From: Halodurantibacterium daqingensis
Lineage (GTDB): Bacteria > Pseudomonadota > Alphaproteobacteria > Rhodobacterales > Rhodobacteraceae
NCBI RefSeq assembly: GCF_042666235.1
Contig: NZ_JBHTFQ010000003.1
Span: 124,001 to 188,000 of the forward strand
DNA: 64,000 nt
Reading direction: 5' to 3'
Numbering within the stretch: position 1 is the stretch's first letter; every line of letters begins with the position of its first letter. The position numbers and the translations under genes were made by a program. The notes below the pieces were generated by a model. It was not told the DNA's origin. It searched no databases and saw nothing but the letters and a program-made list of their open reading frames with translations. Of the stretch, positions 8,109 through 16,715 are shown one piece after another.

Positions 8109-8921
8109 TCAGGCGGGCTCGGTGGCCCGCAGAAACTGGCGAAGGCGGTCGGTTCTTGGGGCGCCGAACAGCGCCGCGGGCGGGCCCTCCTCCTCGATCC
8201 GCCCCTGGTGAAGAAAGACGACATGGTCCGAGACATCGGCCGCCAGCCGCATGTCATGGGTGACCAGGATCATGGTCCGGCCCTCGTCGGCCAGCGCCTT
8301 GATGACCTTGACCACCTCCTGTTCAAGTTCCGGATCCAGCGCCGAGGTGGGTTCATCGAACAGAAGCGCGCGCGGCTCCATGCACAGCGCCCGCGCAATG
8401 GCGGCGCGTTGCTGCTGACCGCCCGAAAGCATGGCCGGGTAGGCATCGGCCTTTTCGCCGATGCCGACCTTATCCAGCAGCATCCTTGCCCGCGCCTCGA
8501 CCGCGGACCGGTCTTGCCCCAGAACCGTCACCGGCGCCTCCATCACGTTCTGAAGGATACTCAGATGGGACCAGAGGTTGAACTGCTGGAATACCATGGA
8601 CAGATTGGTGCGGATGCGCATGACCTGCGCCTTGTCGGCGGGGTGGCGGTTCAGCCCAGTGCCGCGCCAGCGCACCGGTTCGCCCTCGAAGATGATCTCG
8701 CCCTGCTCGCTGTCCTCAAGCAGGTTGCAGCAACGCAGAAGTGTGGATTTGCCCGAACCCGAGGATCCGATCAGCGATACGACATGGCCGCGCGGTGCGA
8801 CCAGATCGACGCCCTTGAGCACTTCGAGCTTGCCATAGCTCTTGTGCAGGTCGCGGATCTCGATGACGGGCGGCGGCAAGGGGAGTTCTTCGGAAATGGA
8901 CATGTCCTCAATAGGGCGCAT
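8109..8921 (-). CDS. PAAT ABC transporter ATP-binding protein (HisP/GlnQ-like)
   Basis: ATPase subunit of the importer and the first gene of the operon. Walker A GSSGSGKST, Q-loop in MVFQQFNLWSHL, signature LSGGQQQRAAIARAL and Walker B ALLFDEPTSALDPE are all intact, with the switch His in LVTHDM. The start is uncertain. The frame opens at MRPIED (8921), but an ATG six codons later (8903) is also possible; neither has an ideally spaced Shine-Dalgarno. A 210-bp gap to the terB-like gene should hold the operon promoter; I see no clear operator in it. Confidence 0.92.
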   Translation of the reverse strand: MRPIEDMSISEELPLPPPVIEIRDLHKSYGKLEVLKGVDLVAPRGHVVSLIGSSGSGKSTLLRCCNLLEDSEQGEIIFEGEPVRWRGTGLNRHPADKAQVMRIRTNLSMVFQQFNLWSHLSILQNVMEAPVTVLGQDRSAVEARARMLLDKVGIGEKADAYPAMLSGGQQQRAAIARALCMEPRALLFDEPTSALDPELEQEVVKVIKALADEGRTMILVTHDMRLAADVSDHVVFLHQGRIEEEGPPAALFGAPRTDRLRQFLRATEPA

Positions 8922-9131
8922 TCGCGGAGATTATGCAATCTTCCTGTGCAGGCGACGTTGCGAAACGACTGAAAAGCAATCAGGAACGCCTGTTCTGCAT
9001 GGTTTGTGGGCGGGTTGGCGGTCGGTGCCCGGCGCTGCGACAATTATGAGGCAAGCTTGGCGGATCGTTTTCAAGCGAGGCGCGAGCAGCAACCGGCAGG
9101 CTGCCAATCGCGCCCAAAGCGCCCATAGGGA

Positions 9132-9578
9132 TCAGGCGTGCATCCGTGCCTCGACTCGCTGTCGGGCAAGTGCCGAGTCGCGGTCGCTGATGCCGAGCAG
9201 ATTCGCCACCAGGCGCAGCATGGCATCCTCTTCTGCGTCCCGCACCCCGTCGCTCAGCACCACGTACCACATTGCCTCGATGACGCTTTCGCGTTCCTCA
9301 TAGGGCACCGCGTCCTTGATGGCGCGGGTGAAGCGGACAGTATCCGGCGCCTCTGCCTCGAGAATCTCGGCCTCGATCCGCAGGGCGCGGGCGGCTTCGG
9401 CATCCAGTCCGAACCGGGCTGCAAGGCAGCGTTCGATCCGCGCCACCTCGGGCGGCGCATAATGCCCGTCGGCCCGGGCCACGCGTACAAGCAACGCCCC
9501 AAGGGCAAGCCGGGCGTCCGGGTCCGACAGCGGCGCGGGGGCGGGGGCTGTCAGGCGTCTGAGAAAATCGGCAAACAT
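9132..9578 (-). CDS. TerB-family tellurite resistance-like protein
   Basis: Small alpha-helical TerB-like protein of about 148 aa, probably cytoplasmic. It has the family core of acidic helices with paired Asp residues: ALLVRVARADGHYAPPE near the start and MWYVVLSDGVRDAEEDAMLRL near the end, which in TerB bind metal. No other ter genes are near, so a stress or metal-binding role independent of the ter operon is likely. The start is a choice among three in-frame ATGs (9608, 9587, 9578); I took 9578 (MFADFLRRL), which has AGCAGG directly before it. Confidence 0.8.
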   Translation of the reverse strand: MFADFLRRLTAPAPAPLSDPDARLALGALLVRVARADGHYAPPEVARIERCLAARFGLDAEAARALRIEAEILEAEAPDTVRFTRAIKDAVPYEERESVIEAMWYVVLSDGVRDAEEDAMLRLVANLLGISDRDSALARQRVEARMHA

Positions 9579-9654
9579 CCTGCTCATATAGATCGGCATC
9601 CGGGGCAAGCCAATCAGGCGCGCCGCGCATGCCGTTCACAAGCCCCTGAGGGGC

Positions 9655-11298
9655 CTAGACCAGTCGTGAATTGTCGCGCGCCGCACGGATGAAATCGGCG
9701 AACAGCGGGTGCGGCTCGAAGGGTTTGGATTTCAGCTCGGGATGGAACTGGACGCCGATGAACCAGGGATGATCCCGGTGTTCGACGATCTCGGGCAGGC
9801 GCCCGTCTGGCGACATTCCCGAAAAGACCAGTCCGCAGCCCTCCAGCTGATCGCGATAGCGGATATCGACCTCGTAACGATGGCGGTGACGCTCTTCGAT
9901 CGTACGCCCGCCATAGACCTTGGCCGCCAGCGAGCCTTCCGCGAGCTGGGCGGTATAGGCGCCAAGCCGCATGGTGCCGCCCTTGTCGTCGCCCAGCTTG
10001 CGCGCGACCTTGTGGTTGCCCTGGATCCATTCCTTCAGGTGATAGACGACCGGCGTGAATCGCTTTTTCCCGGCTTCATGGTCGAATTCTTCTGATCCGG
10101 CGTCCTTCAGCCCGGCAAGGTTGCGCGCCGCCTCGATGACGGCCATCTGCATGCCAAGGCAGATGCCCAGGTAGGGAATGCCACGTTCGCGCGCGAATTG
10201 AGCGGCCTTGATCTTGCCTTCGGTGCCCCGCTCGCCAAAGCCGCCGGGAACGAGGATGGCATGGAACCCCTGCAACCAGGGGCTCGGATCCTCGCGCTCG
10301 AATATCTCGGCGTCGATCCATTCCGCCTTCACGCGCACTCGGTTCGCCATGCCGCCATGGGTGAGCGCCTCGGCGATGGATTTGTAGGCATCCTCAAGCT
10401 GGGTGTATTTGCCGACGATGGCCACCCGCACCAGACCTTCGGCATTTTCCAGCCGGTCCATCACGTCTTCCCACCGGCTCAGGTCCGGGCGCGGGGCGGG
10501 GCTGATCGCAAAGGCATCCAGCACCGCCTGGTCAAGGCCTTCGCGGTGATAGGCCAGCGGGGCCTCGTAGATCGTCTTGAGATCGGGCGCGGCAATGACG
10601 GCATCCTTGCGCACATTGCAGAACAGGGCGATCTTTTCCCGCTCTTTCTCGGGGATCGGATGCTCCGAGCGACAGACCAGCACATCGGGGGCAATCCCTA
10701 TGGAGCGAAGCTCCTTGACGGAATGCTGCGTAGGCTTGGTCTTCAACTCGCCGCTGGCCGAGACATAGGGCAGCAGAGTGAGGTGCATGAAGATGCACTG
10801 CCCCCTGGGTTTTTCCTGGGCGAACTGGCGGATTGCCTCGAAGAAAGGCAGGCCCTCGATGTCGCCCACGGTGCCGCCGATCTCGCAGAGCATGAAATCG
10901 ACCTCATCCTCGCCCACGGCCAGGAAGTCCTTGATTTCGTTGGTCACGTGCGGAATGACCTGAATCGTCTTGCCCAGATAGTCGCCGCGGCGCTCCTTCT
11001 CCAGCACGTTGGAGTAGATGCGCCCCGAGGAAACGGAGTCCGTCCGCCGCGCCGCCACGCCGGTAAAGCGTTCGTAATGCCCCAGATCGAGGTCCGTTTC
11101 CGCGCCATCGTCGGTCACGAAAACCTCGCCATGCTCGAAGGGCGACATCGTGCCCGGGTCCACGTTCAGATAAGGATCCAGCTTGCGCAGCCGCACCGAA
11201 AAGCCGCGAGCCTGCAAAAGCGCGCCCAGCGCCGCCGAGGCAAGCCCCTTGCCCAAGGAAGAGACGACCCCGCCCGTGATGAAAACATAGCGTGCCAT
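9655..11298 (-). CDS. pyrG: CTP synthase
   Basis: Makes CTP from UTP with ATP and glutamine, the last step of pyrimidine nucleotide synthesis, in the cytoplasm. The 547-aa product starts MARYVFITGGVVSSLGKGLA, the highly conserved synthetase P-loop region. The amidotransferase domain has PYLGICLGMQ (catalytic Cys) and VQFHPELKS (His, Glu). The start at 11298 gives the canonical N-terminus; the extra nine codons upstream are not conserved. It lies 170 bp after secG in the same direction, the common alphaproteobacterial order secG-pyrG. Confidence 0.98.
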   Translation of the reverse strand: MARYVFITGGVVSSLGKGLASAALGALLQARGFSVRLRKLDPYLNVDPGTMSPFEHGEVFVTDDGAETDLDLGHYERFTGVAARRTDSVSSGRIYSNVLEKERRGDYLGKTIQVIPHVTNEIKDFLAVGEDEVDFMLCEIGGTVGDIEGLPFFEAIRQFAQEKPRGQCIFMHLTLLPYVSASGELKTKPTQHSVKELRSIGIAPDVLVCRSEHPIPEKEREKIALFCNVRKDAVIAAPDLKTIYEAPLAYHREGLDQAVLDAFAISPAPRPDLSRWEDVMDRLENAEGLVRVAIVGKYTQLEDAYKSIAEALTHGGMANRVRVKAEWIDAEIFEREDPSPWLQGFHAILVPGGFGERGTEGKIKAAQFARERGIPYLGICLGMQMAVIEAARNLAGLKDAGSEEFDHEAGKKRFTPVVYHLKEWIQGNHKVARKLGDDKGGTMRLGAYTAQLAEGSLAAKVYGGRTIEERHRHRYEVDIRYRDQLEGCGLVFSGMSPDGRLPEIVEHRDHPWFIGVQFHPELKSKPFEPHPLFADFIRAARDNSRLV

Positions 11299-11468
11299 GA
11301 GGATGCGTCTCCCGTGATTGGTCAAGTGATATGCGGCATCCGGCCCGGCGCGGGACGATGCATCACGGGGCTCAAGCTATAGCGGATTCGCCAAAGCTCC
11401 GCAACCTGACCGCAAGATGCTGTCGCGCCGAAGGGGCGGGTGCCAAATGATTGTAGCGGCGGTCTTGG

Positions 11469-11825
11469 TCAGTCGGCGCGCGGCGGCACAAGCGGGGCAT
11501 TGCCGGTCGTGGGCGGCAGAAGATCCTCCATCGAGGGCGCCGGGGCAGGCGTGCCGGCCGCGGGGATGCCCAGCCTGTCAACAACCGAACCACCCGTGGC
11601 ATTCTGCGCGGCAAAGACCGTCAGCGCGATCGAGGTGCAGATGAAGGCGATGGCGAAGGCCCAGGTGAGCTTGCCCATCGCGGTTGCCGCGGCACGGCCG
11701 CTCATCACCCCGCCGCCACCGCCGCCGCCAAGCCCCAGCCCGCCGCCTTCGGAGCGTTGCAGCAGGACGGCACCGATCAGGCAAAGCGCAAGGATCAGGT
11801 GGATGACGAGGACGACATTTTCCAT
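11469..11825 (-). CDS. secG: Preprotein translocase subunit SecG
   Basis: Small inner-membrane subunit that helps SecYEG move proteins across the membrane. The 118-aa product has two membrane helices (MENVVLVIHLILALCLIGAVLLQ-type, then LTWAFAIAFICTSIALTVFAA) joined by the conserved loop RSEGGGLGLGGGGGGGVMSG. A proline-rich hydrophilic tail ends the protein. The ATG at 11825 gives the standard N-terminus. It is divergent from purA, with about 190 bp between, and probably transcribed with pyrG. Confidence 0.95.
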   Translation of the reverse strand: MENVVLVIHLILALCLIGAVLLQRSEGGGLGLGGGGGGGVMSGRAAATAMGKLTWAFAIAFICTSIALTVFAAQNATGGSVVDRLGIPAAGTPAPAPSMEDLLPPTTGNAPLVPPRAD

Positions 11826-12016
11826 GGGGCGGCTTTCGGCTGAACTTTCGCGCCTATCTAGGCCCAAGCGCGCCCTGCCGCAACCCCTTTGCCCCGGCCT
11901 GGGGCGTTCCGGCGTCCGGAAGGGGCCGATTGCGCGGCACCTTGGGTAATTTGTGGTTTCGAAAGCCTTCCGGGGCCGCTATGAGGGATGCGGATTTTCA
12001 TACGCGAGAGGCGGAT

Positions 12017-13309
12017 ATGGCCAATGTCGTTGTTGTCGGTGCCCAATGGGGCGACGAAGGGAAAGGCAAGATCGTTGACTGGCTTTCAGAACGCGCCGAT
12101 GTGATCGCGCGTTTTCAGGGCGGGCACAACGCGGGCCATACCCTTGTCATCGACGGAACGGTCTACAAGCTGTCGCTGCTGCCCTCGGGCATCGTGCGCG
12201 GTGGCAAGCTGAGCGTGATCGGCAATGGCGTGGTTCTTGACCCCTGGGCACTTCTCGCCGAGATCGAGAAGCTGGCGGGGCAGGGGGTGAGCATTTCGCC
12301 CGAAAACCTGATGATCGCCGAGAACACGCCGCTTATCCTGCCGGTTCATGGTGAACTGGATCGCGGGCGCGAGGCGCAGACAACGGTGGCCAAGATCGGG
12401 ACCACCGGTCGCGGGATCGGCCCCGCCTATGAAGACAAGGTGGGCCGCCGTGCGGTGCGGGTTGCCGATCTGGCCGATCCGGCAACGCTGGAACTGCGCC
12501 TTGACCGCCTGCTGACGCACCATGACGCGCTGCGCAAGGGGCTTGGGCTTGAGCCGGTCGACCGCGACGCGCTGAAGGCCGCTCTGGAAGAGGTCGCCCC
12601 CAGGATCCTGCCCTTCGCCGCCCCCGTCTGGAAAGTGCTGACCGAGGCCCGCCGCGCGGGCAAGCGGATTCTCTTTGAAGGGGCGCAGGGCTCGCTTCTG
12701 GATGTCGATTTCGGGACCTATCCCTTCGTCACCTCCTCCAACACGACGGCGGGTGCAGCAGCGACGGGCACCGGGCTGGGCCCGAACGCGATCGACTTCG
12801 TGCTGGGGATCGTCAAGGCTTATACCACGCGCGTCGGTGAAGGGCCGTTCCCCACGGAACTGACCGATGCCGACGGCCAGCGGCTGGGCGAGCGGGGCCA
12901 CGAGTTCGGCACAGTTACGGGCCGCAAGCGCCGCTGCGGCTGGTTCGACGCGGTGCTCGTGCGCCAGACCTGCGCGACCTCGGGTGTTTCCGGCATCGCG
13001 CTGACCAAGCTTGATGTGCTTGATGGTTTTGACGAGTTGAAGATCTGCGTGGGCTACGACCTGGATGGTGAGCGGCTGGACTATCTGCCCACGGCCGCCA
13101 ATCTGCAGGCCCGCGTCACCCCGATCTATGAAACGTGGGAAGGTTGGAGCGAAAGCACCGCCGGCGCCCGGTCCTGGGCCGACCTTCCGGCCGCGGCGAT
13201 CAAATATGTGCGCCGGATCGAGGAGTTGATCCAATGCCCGGTGGCGCTTGTCTCCACTTCGCCGGAACGGGATGACACGATCCTGGTGACCGACCCGTTC
13301 TCGGATTGA
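12017..13309 (+). CDS. purA: Adenylosuccinate synthetase
   Basis: GTP-dependent ligation of IMP and aspartate, first committed step to AMP. The product is 430 aa, the usual length. It opens MANVVVVGAQWGDEGKGKIV, containing the GDEGKGK nucleotide loop, followed by the catalytic His in GHNAGHT. Later blocks include GPAYEDKVGRRAVR and GVTALTKLD-type GIALTKLDVLDG. The start is set by conservation; upstream open frame is not similar to the family. It leads a co-directional group with a DUF2842 gene and thiN. Confidence 0.98.
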   Translation: MANVVVVGAQWGDEGKGKIVDWLSERADVIARFQGGHNAGHTLVIDGTVYKLSLLPSGIVRGGKLSVIGNGVVLDPWALLAEIEKLAGQGVSISPENLMIAENTPLILPVHGELDRGREAQTTVAKIGTTGRGIGPAYEDKVGRRAVRVADLADPATLELRLDRLLTHHDALRKGLGLEPVDRDALKAALEEVAPRILPFAAPVWKVLTEARRAGKRILFEGAQGSLLDVDFGTYPFVTSSNTTAGAAATGTGLGPNAIDFVLGIVKAYTTRVGEGPFPTELTDADGQRLGERGHEFGTVTGRKRRCGWFDAVLVRQTCATSGVSGIALTKLDVLDGFDELKICVGYDLDGERLDYLPTAANLQARVTPIYETWEGWSESTAGARSWADLPAAAIKYVRRIEELIQCPVALVSTSPERDDTILVTDPFSD

Positions 13310-13319
13310 GGAGCCGGCG

Positions 13320-13568
13320 ATGACGCAACGTAAAGGCCTGTCCTACAAGGCGCGGCGGCGGTGGTCGCTGGTGCTGCTGCTGATCGGGATGCCGCTTTAC
13401 ATCGTCATCGCGGTGAATGTGGTCGGTCTGTTCGACCGGCCGCCAATCTGGCTGGAACTTGCCATCTACGTGATCCTCGGGTTCCTGTGGATGGCCCCTT
13501 TCCGCTTTGTCTTCCGGGGTGTAGGTCAGGCTGACCCTGACGCGCCCCGCGACACCGACAACGGCTGA
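13320..13568 (+). CDS. DUF2842 small membrane protein
   Basis: An 82-aa protein matching the DUF2842 family of alphaproteobacteria: a basic start MTQRKGLSYKARRRWSL, two membrane helices (LVLLLIGMPLYIVIAVNVVGL and ELAIYVILGFLWMAPFRFVF) and a short acidic tail. Function is unknown. It begins 10 bp after purA. Its stop overlaps the thiN start as TGATG, so the two are translationally coupled. Confidence 0.88.
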   Translation: MTQRKGLSYKARRRWSLVLLLIGMPLYIVIAVNVVGLFDRPPIWLELAIYVILGFLWMAPFRFVFRGVGQADPDAPRDTDNG

Positions 13569-14236
13569 TGCCCGGGGCGATCGTCACGGTCCGTCATGGC
13601 GTGACGCTTCTGGGCGCGGGCGAGACCCTGCCGCAGGATCTGGCCGAGGCGCTGGCCCTGGCGCCGACGCTGGTTGCCGCTGATGGCGGGGCCGATACGG
13701 CGCTCTCGGCCGGATGGATGCCGCGCGCGGTGATCGGTGATTTCGATTCGCTGGGAGACGCCGCGCAGCTTGCCCTGCCGGCGTCGCATCTGCACCGGGT
13801 CGCCGATCAGGACACGACGGATTTCCAGAAATGTCTTGCGCGGATAGATGCGCCCTTCATCCTTGCCGTGGGATTTCTGGGCGGGCGGCTTGACCACACG
13901 CTTGCGGCCTTCACGGCCCTTGTGCAGCACCCCGAACAGGCCTGTTTCCTGCTGGGGCGGGACGACATCTGCTTCCTTGCCCCGCGGCAGCTTTCCTTTG
14001 ATCCCGGAAAGGGCACGCGCTTGTCGCTGTTTCCCATGGGCCCGGTTCAGGGCGAAAGCGAAGGCCTGCGCTGGCCCATCGCCGGGCTGACCTTCGACCC
14101 GGGGCAGCGGATCGGCACATCAAACGTCGTCACCGGCCCGGTGCGCCTTGTCTTCGATCAACGCCGGATGCTGGTCATTCTGCCGCGCCATTGCCTGCGA
14201 GCGGCGCTGCAGGCCGTGGTGCCGAACCGCCCGTGA
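13568..14236 (+). CDS. thiN: Thiamine pyrophosphokinase
   Basis: Converts thiamine to thiamine diphosphate with ATP. The 222-aa product shows the family motifs: LVAADGGADTAL, VIGDFDSLG, DQDTTDFQKCL, GFLGGRLDHTLAA, and a late GTSNVV, covering both the catalytic and thiamine-binding domains. The start overlaps the preceding stop by one base. Its 3' end runs 62 bp into the oppositely oriented EamA transporter gene, so the two transcripts are antisense to each other at their ends. Confidence 0.93.
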   Translation: MPGAIVTVRHGVTLLGAGETLPQDLAEALALAPTLVAADGGADTALSAGWMPRAVIGDFDSLGDAAQLALPASHLHRVADQDTTDFQKCLARIDAPFILAVGFLGGRLDHTLAAFTALVQHPEQACFLLGRDDICFLAPRQLSFDPGKGTRLSLFPMGPVQGESEGLRWPIAGLTFDPGQRIGTSNVVTGPVRLVFDQRRMLVILPRHCLRAALQAVVPNRP

Positions 14237-15173
14237 CATGCACGACCCGTTCGCGGTGGATGATATAGATCCCCGAGGCGACGATGATCGCGATCCCGCC
14301 CCAGGTCAGCAGGTTCGGAAAGTCGCCGAACACAAGGTAACCCAGCGCGACGGCGCTGACGATTTCCAGATAGTGCAGGGGCGCCAGCGTGGCCGAGGGC
14401 GCAAAGCGCAGCGCATAGGTGATGAACATGTGGCTGACCGTGGCGGCGACCCCGACCCCCAGAAGCCAAAGCCATGCCAGCGGCACAGGCAGCACAACGC
14501 TGATCGGCCCAACGCCGGCCCGATGCCCGAGCCAGAGGATCGGCAGGCAGATCAGCACCGCCAGAACGGCCGTGTGCAACTGCATTGCCACGGGCGAAAC
14601 CTCGGACGACAGGCGCCGCGTCACCAGCATGTAAAGTGCAAAGAACAGGGCGGTGGCCAGCGGCAGAAGTGCGGCCGCACCGAAGGCCATGAAGCTGGGC
14701 TGGATCACCAGCAGGCAGCCCATGAACCCCACCACGCTTGCCGCCAGCCGGCGCGGCCCGACCTGTTCCCGAAACATCAGCCAACCCAGCAGCAGGATGA
14801 TGAACGGCTCCACGAAGACGATGGCAAGCGCGTCGGCGATGGGCATGACCGCCACTGCCGCGACAAAGGCAGCCGTAGCCAGGATCGAGAACACCGCGCG
14901 CAACAGTATCAGCCGCAGCGCGCGACGGCTCAGCCTCAGCGGCGCGCGCATCACCAGGGCTACGGGCAGCATCAGCACGGCCTGAACCACAAATCGCGCC
15001 AGGGTGATCTGGCCCACGGGCACCGTGGCCGCAGCCAGTTTCGATGCCACGTCGATCAGAGGCGCGATCAGGCAGAAGCCCAGCATCAGCGCAACACCCG
15101 GAAGGACGCGGTCCTCGTTCCCGGTCATCGCGGCGTGCCTTCGGGGCAAGGTGGTTTTTTGCAGGGCCGGCAT
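14175..15173 (-). CDS. EamA/DMT-family transporter
   Basis: Ten-helix drug/metabolite superfamily permease of 332 aa with two EamA repeats. Typical pieces are ITLARFVVQAVLMLPVALV in the first half, PFIILLLGWLMFREQVGPRR at the end of repeat one, and APLHYLEIVSAVALGYLVFGD near the end. Substrate is unknown. The ATG at 15173 overlaps the stop of sdaA (TGATG), arguing for that start; an internal ATG at 15128 (MTGNEDR) is also possible. Close coupling with serine deaminase hints at an amino-acid-related substrate, but that is only context. Confidence 0.88.
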   Translation of the reverse strand: MPALQKTTLPRRHAAMTGNEDRVLPGVALMLGFCLIAPLIDVASKLAAATVPVGQITLARFVVQAVLMLPVALVMRAPLRLSRRALRLILLRAVFSILATAAFVAAVAVMPIADALAIVFVEPFIILLLGWLMFREQVGPRRLAASVVGFMGCLLVIQPSFMAFGAAALLPLATALFFALYMLVTRRLSSEVSPVAMQLHTAVLAVLICLPILWLGHRAGVGPISVVLPVPLAWLWLLGVGVAATVSHMFITYALRFAPSATLAPLHYLEIVSAVALGYLVFGDFPNLLTWGGIAIIVASGIYIIHRERVVHVTGGSAPRPAAPLAGNGAAE

Positions 15174-16546
15174 CAGCAGTTGGGTACATTCACGGCAAGG
15201 CCCCCAAGCGAGGTTTCCTTGTATTTCTCGCTCATGTCCTGGCCGGTCTGGCGCATGGTTTCAATGCAGGCGTCCAGCGGGACAAGATGCTGCCCGTCTC
15301 CGCGTAGTGCGAGGCTTGCCGCCGAAACCGCCTTGATGGCGCCAAGGCCATTGCGTTCGATGCAGGGCACCTGCACGAGGCCCTTCACCGGGTCGCATGT
15401 CATGCCGAGGTGATGTTCCAGCGCGATCTCGGCGGCATTTTCCACCTGCTCGGGCGTGCCTCCCATCACGGCGGCAAGCCCGGCCGCTGCCATGGCGGCC
15501 GCGCTGCCCACCTCGGCCTGACAGCCACATTCCGCGCCCGAAATCGAGGCGTTGTGCTTGACCAGCCCGCCAATCGCTGCCGCAGTCAGCAGGAACTCCC
15601 CGATCCGCGCGTGGCCCGAGCCGGGGACGTGATCAAGCCAGTAGCGGATCACCGCTGGCACCACCCCTGCTGCACCGTTGGTCGGTGCGGTCACCACCTG
15701 TCCCCCTGCGGCATTCTCTTCGTTGACGGCCATGGCATAGACGCTCATCCAGTCGTTGATCGTATGCGGCGCGATCATGTTCAGCCCGGCCTCGCGCAGC
15801 AGGGCCTGATGGATGCCATGCGCGCGACGCCGAACCTTCAGCCCGCCGGGAAGGATGCCGTCGGTGGCAAGCCCGCGGTCGATGCAGGCCGTCATCACGG
15901 CCCAGATCCGGGCCAAGCCGTCCTCAAGCGCGCGCGGGCTGCGAAAGGCCAGCTCGTTGGCACGTTTCATCTCGGCGATGCTCTTGCCGCTGCGTGATGC
16001 CATGGCAAGCATCTCGGCCGCGGTGCGGAACGGGTAGGGAACCTGCGCCGGCGGCGCCGCTGCGCTTTCGCCGCCAAGTTCCGCCGCAGTCAGGACAAAG
16101 CCGCCACCGACCGAGTAATAGGTTTCCTGCAGCAGCACATCGCCCTGCGCATCCAGTGCCAGAAGCACCATGCCATTGGCATGGCCCGGCAGTGGCGGGC
16201 CGTAGTCAAACACCAGATCAGTGCCGGGATCAAAGCGCAGCGCCGGCAGGCCCGGGGGCGTCACCTGTCGCAACGACCTGATCGCGGCAAGGGCCGATTC
16301 CGCCGCCTCGGCGTCAAAGTCTTCGGGGGTGAAGCCCGCAAGCCCCAGTGTCACGGCCCGGTCCGTGGCATGGCCGACGCCCGTGAAGGCCAGAGACCCG
16401 TGCAGCCGCGCCCGCAGCCCCGTCGGATGAAAGGGCGAGTGGCGCAGCATCTCCAGAAAGCGCGCGGCTGCGACCATCGGCCCCATCGTGTGGCTTGAGG
16501 AGGGTCCGATCCCCACCTTGAACATGTCAAAGACCGAAAGGAACAT
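15173..16546 (-). CDS. sdaA: L-serine ammonia-lyase (iron-sulfur type)
   Basis: Single-chain L-serine dehydratase, 457 aa, converting L-serine to pyruvate and ammonia with a [4Fe-4S] cluster. The beta domain opens MFLSVFDMFKVGIGPSSSHT. The alpha domain carries the cluster cysteines in SGAECGCQAEVGSA and in MTCDPVKGLVQVPCIERN. Late block NGLGAIKAVSAASLAL is also conserved. Divergent from rpiA across a 169-bp gap. Coupled downstream to the EamA transporter. Confidence 0.96.
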   Translation of the reverse strand: MFLSVFDMFKVGIGPSSSHTMGPMVAAARFLEMLRHSPFHPTGLRARLHGSLAFTGVGHATDRAVTLGLAGFTPEDFDAEAAESALAAIRSLRQVTPPGLPALRFDPGTDLVFDYGPPLPGHANGMVLLALDAQGDVLLQETYYSVGGGFVLTAAELGGESAAAPPAQVPYPFRTAAEMLAMASRSGKSIAEMKRANELAFRSPRALEDGLARIWAVMTACIDRGLATDGILPGGLKVRRRAHGIHQALLREAGLNMIAPHTINDWMSVYAMAVNEENAAGGQVVTAPTNGAAGVVPAVIRYWLDHVPGSGHARIGEFLLTAAAIGGLVKHNASISGAECGCQAEVGSAAAMAAAGLAAVMGGTPEQVENAAEIALEHHLGMTCDPVKGLVQVPCIERNGLGAIKAVSAASLALRGDGQHLVPLDACIETMRQTGQDMSEKYKETSLGGLAVNVPNC

Positions 16547-16715
16547 GCTTCCCCCTGTTTTGAACCCTTCTTAGGCGTAAAACGCGCCCGACACACGCCG
16601 GAAAACGATCCTTCGCGTCGCGTTGCAGGCACAGGCACGGGGCCGCGCGGGCCGATTATCCTCGCAGCCGGCGCGCAAAGTTCCTATAAACCCCGCGACA
16701 GATCAGGAGCCATGG

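Noticed and set aside
9132..9578. Tellurite resistance operon
   Set aside because: Only a single TerB-like gene is present; no terC, terD or terZ neighbours, so an operon function is not supported.
14148..15413. 421-codon plus-strand frame rich in His, Gln and Arg
   Set aside because: Antisense of the EamA and sdaA genes; low-complexity composition typical of shadows.
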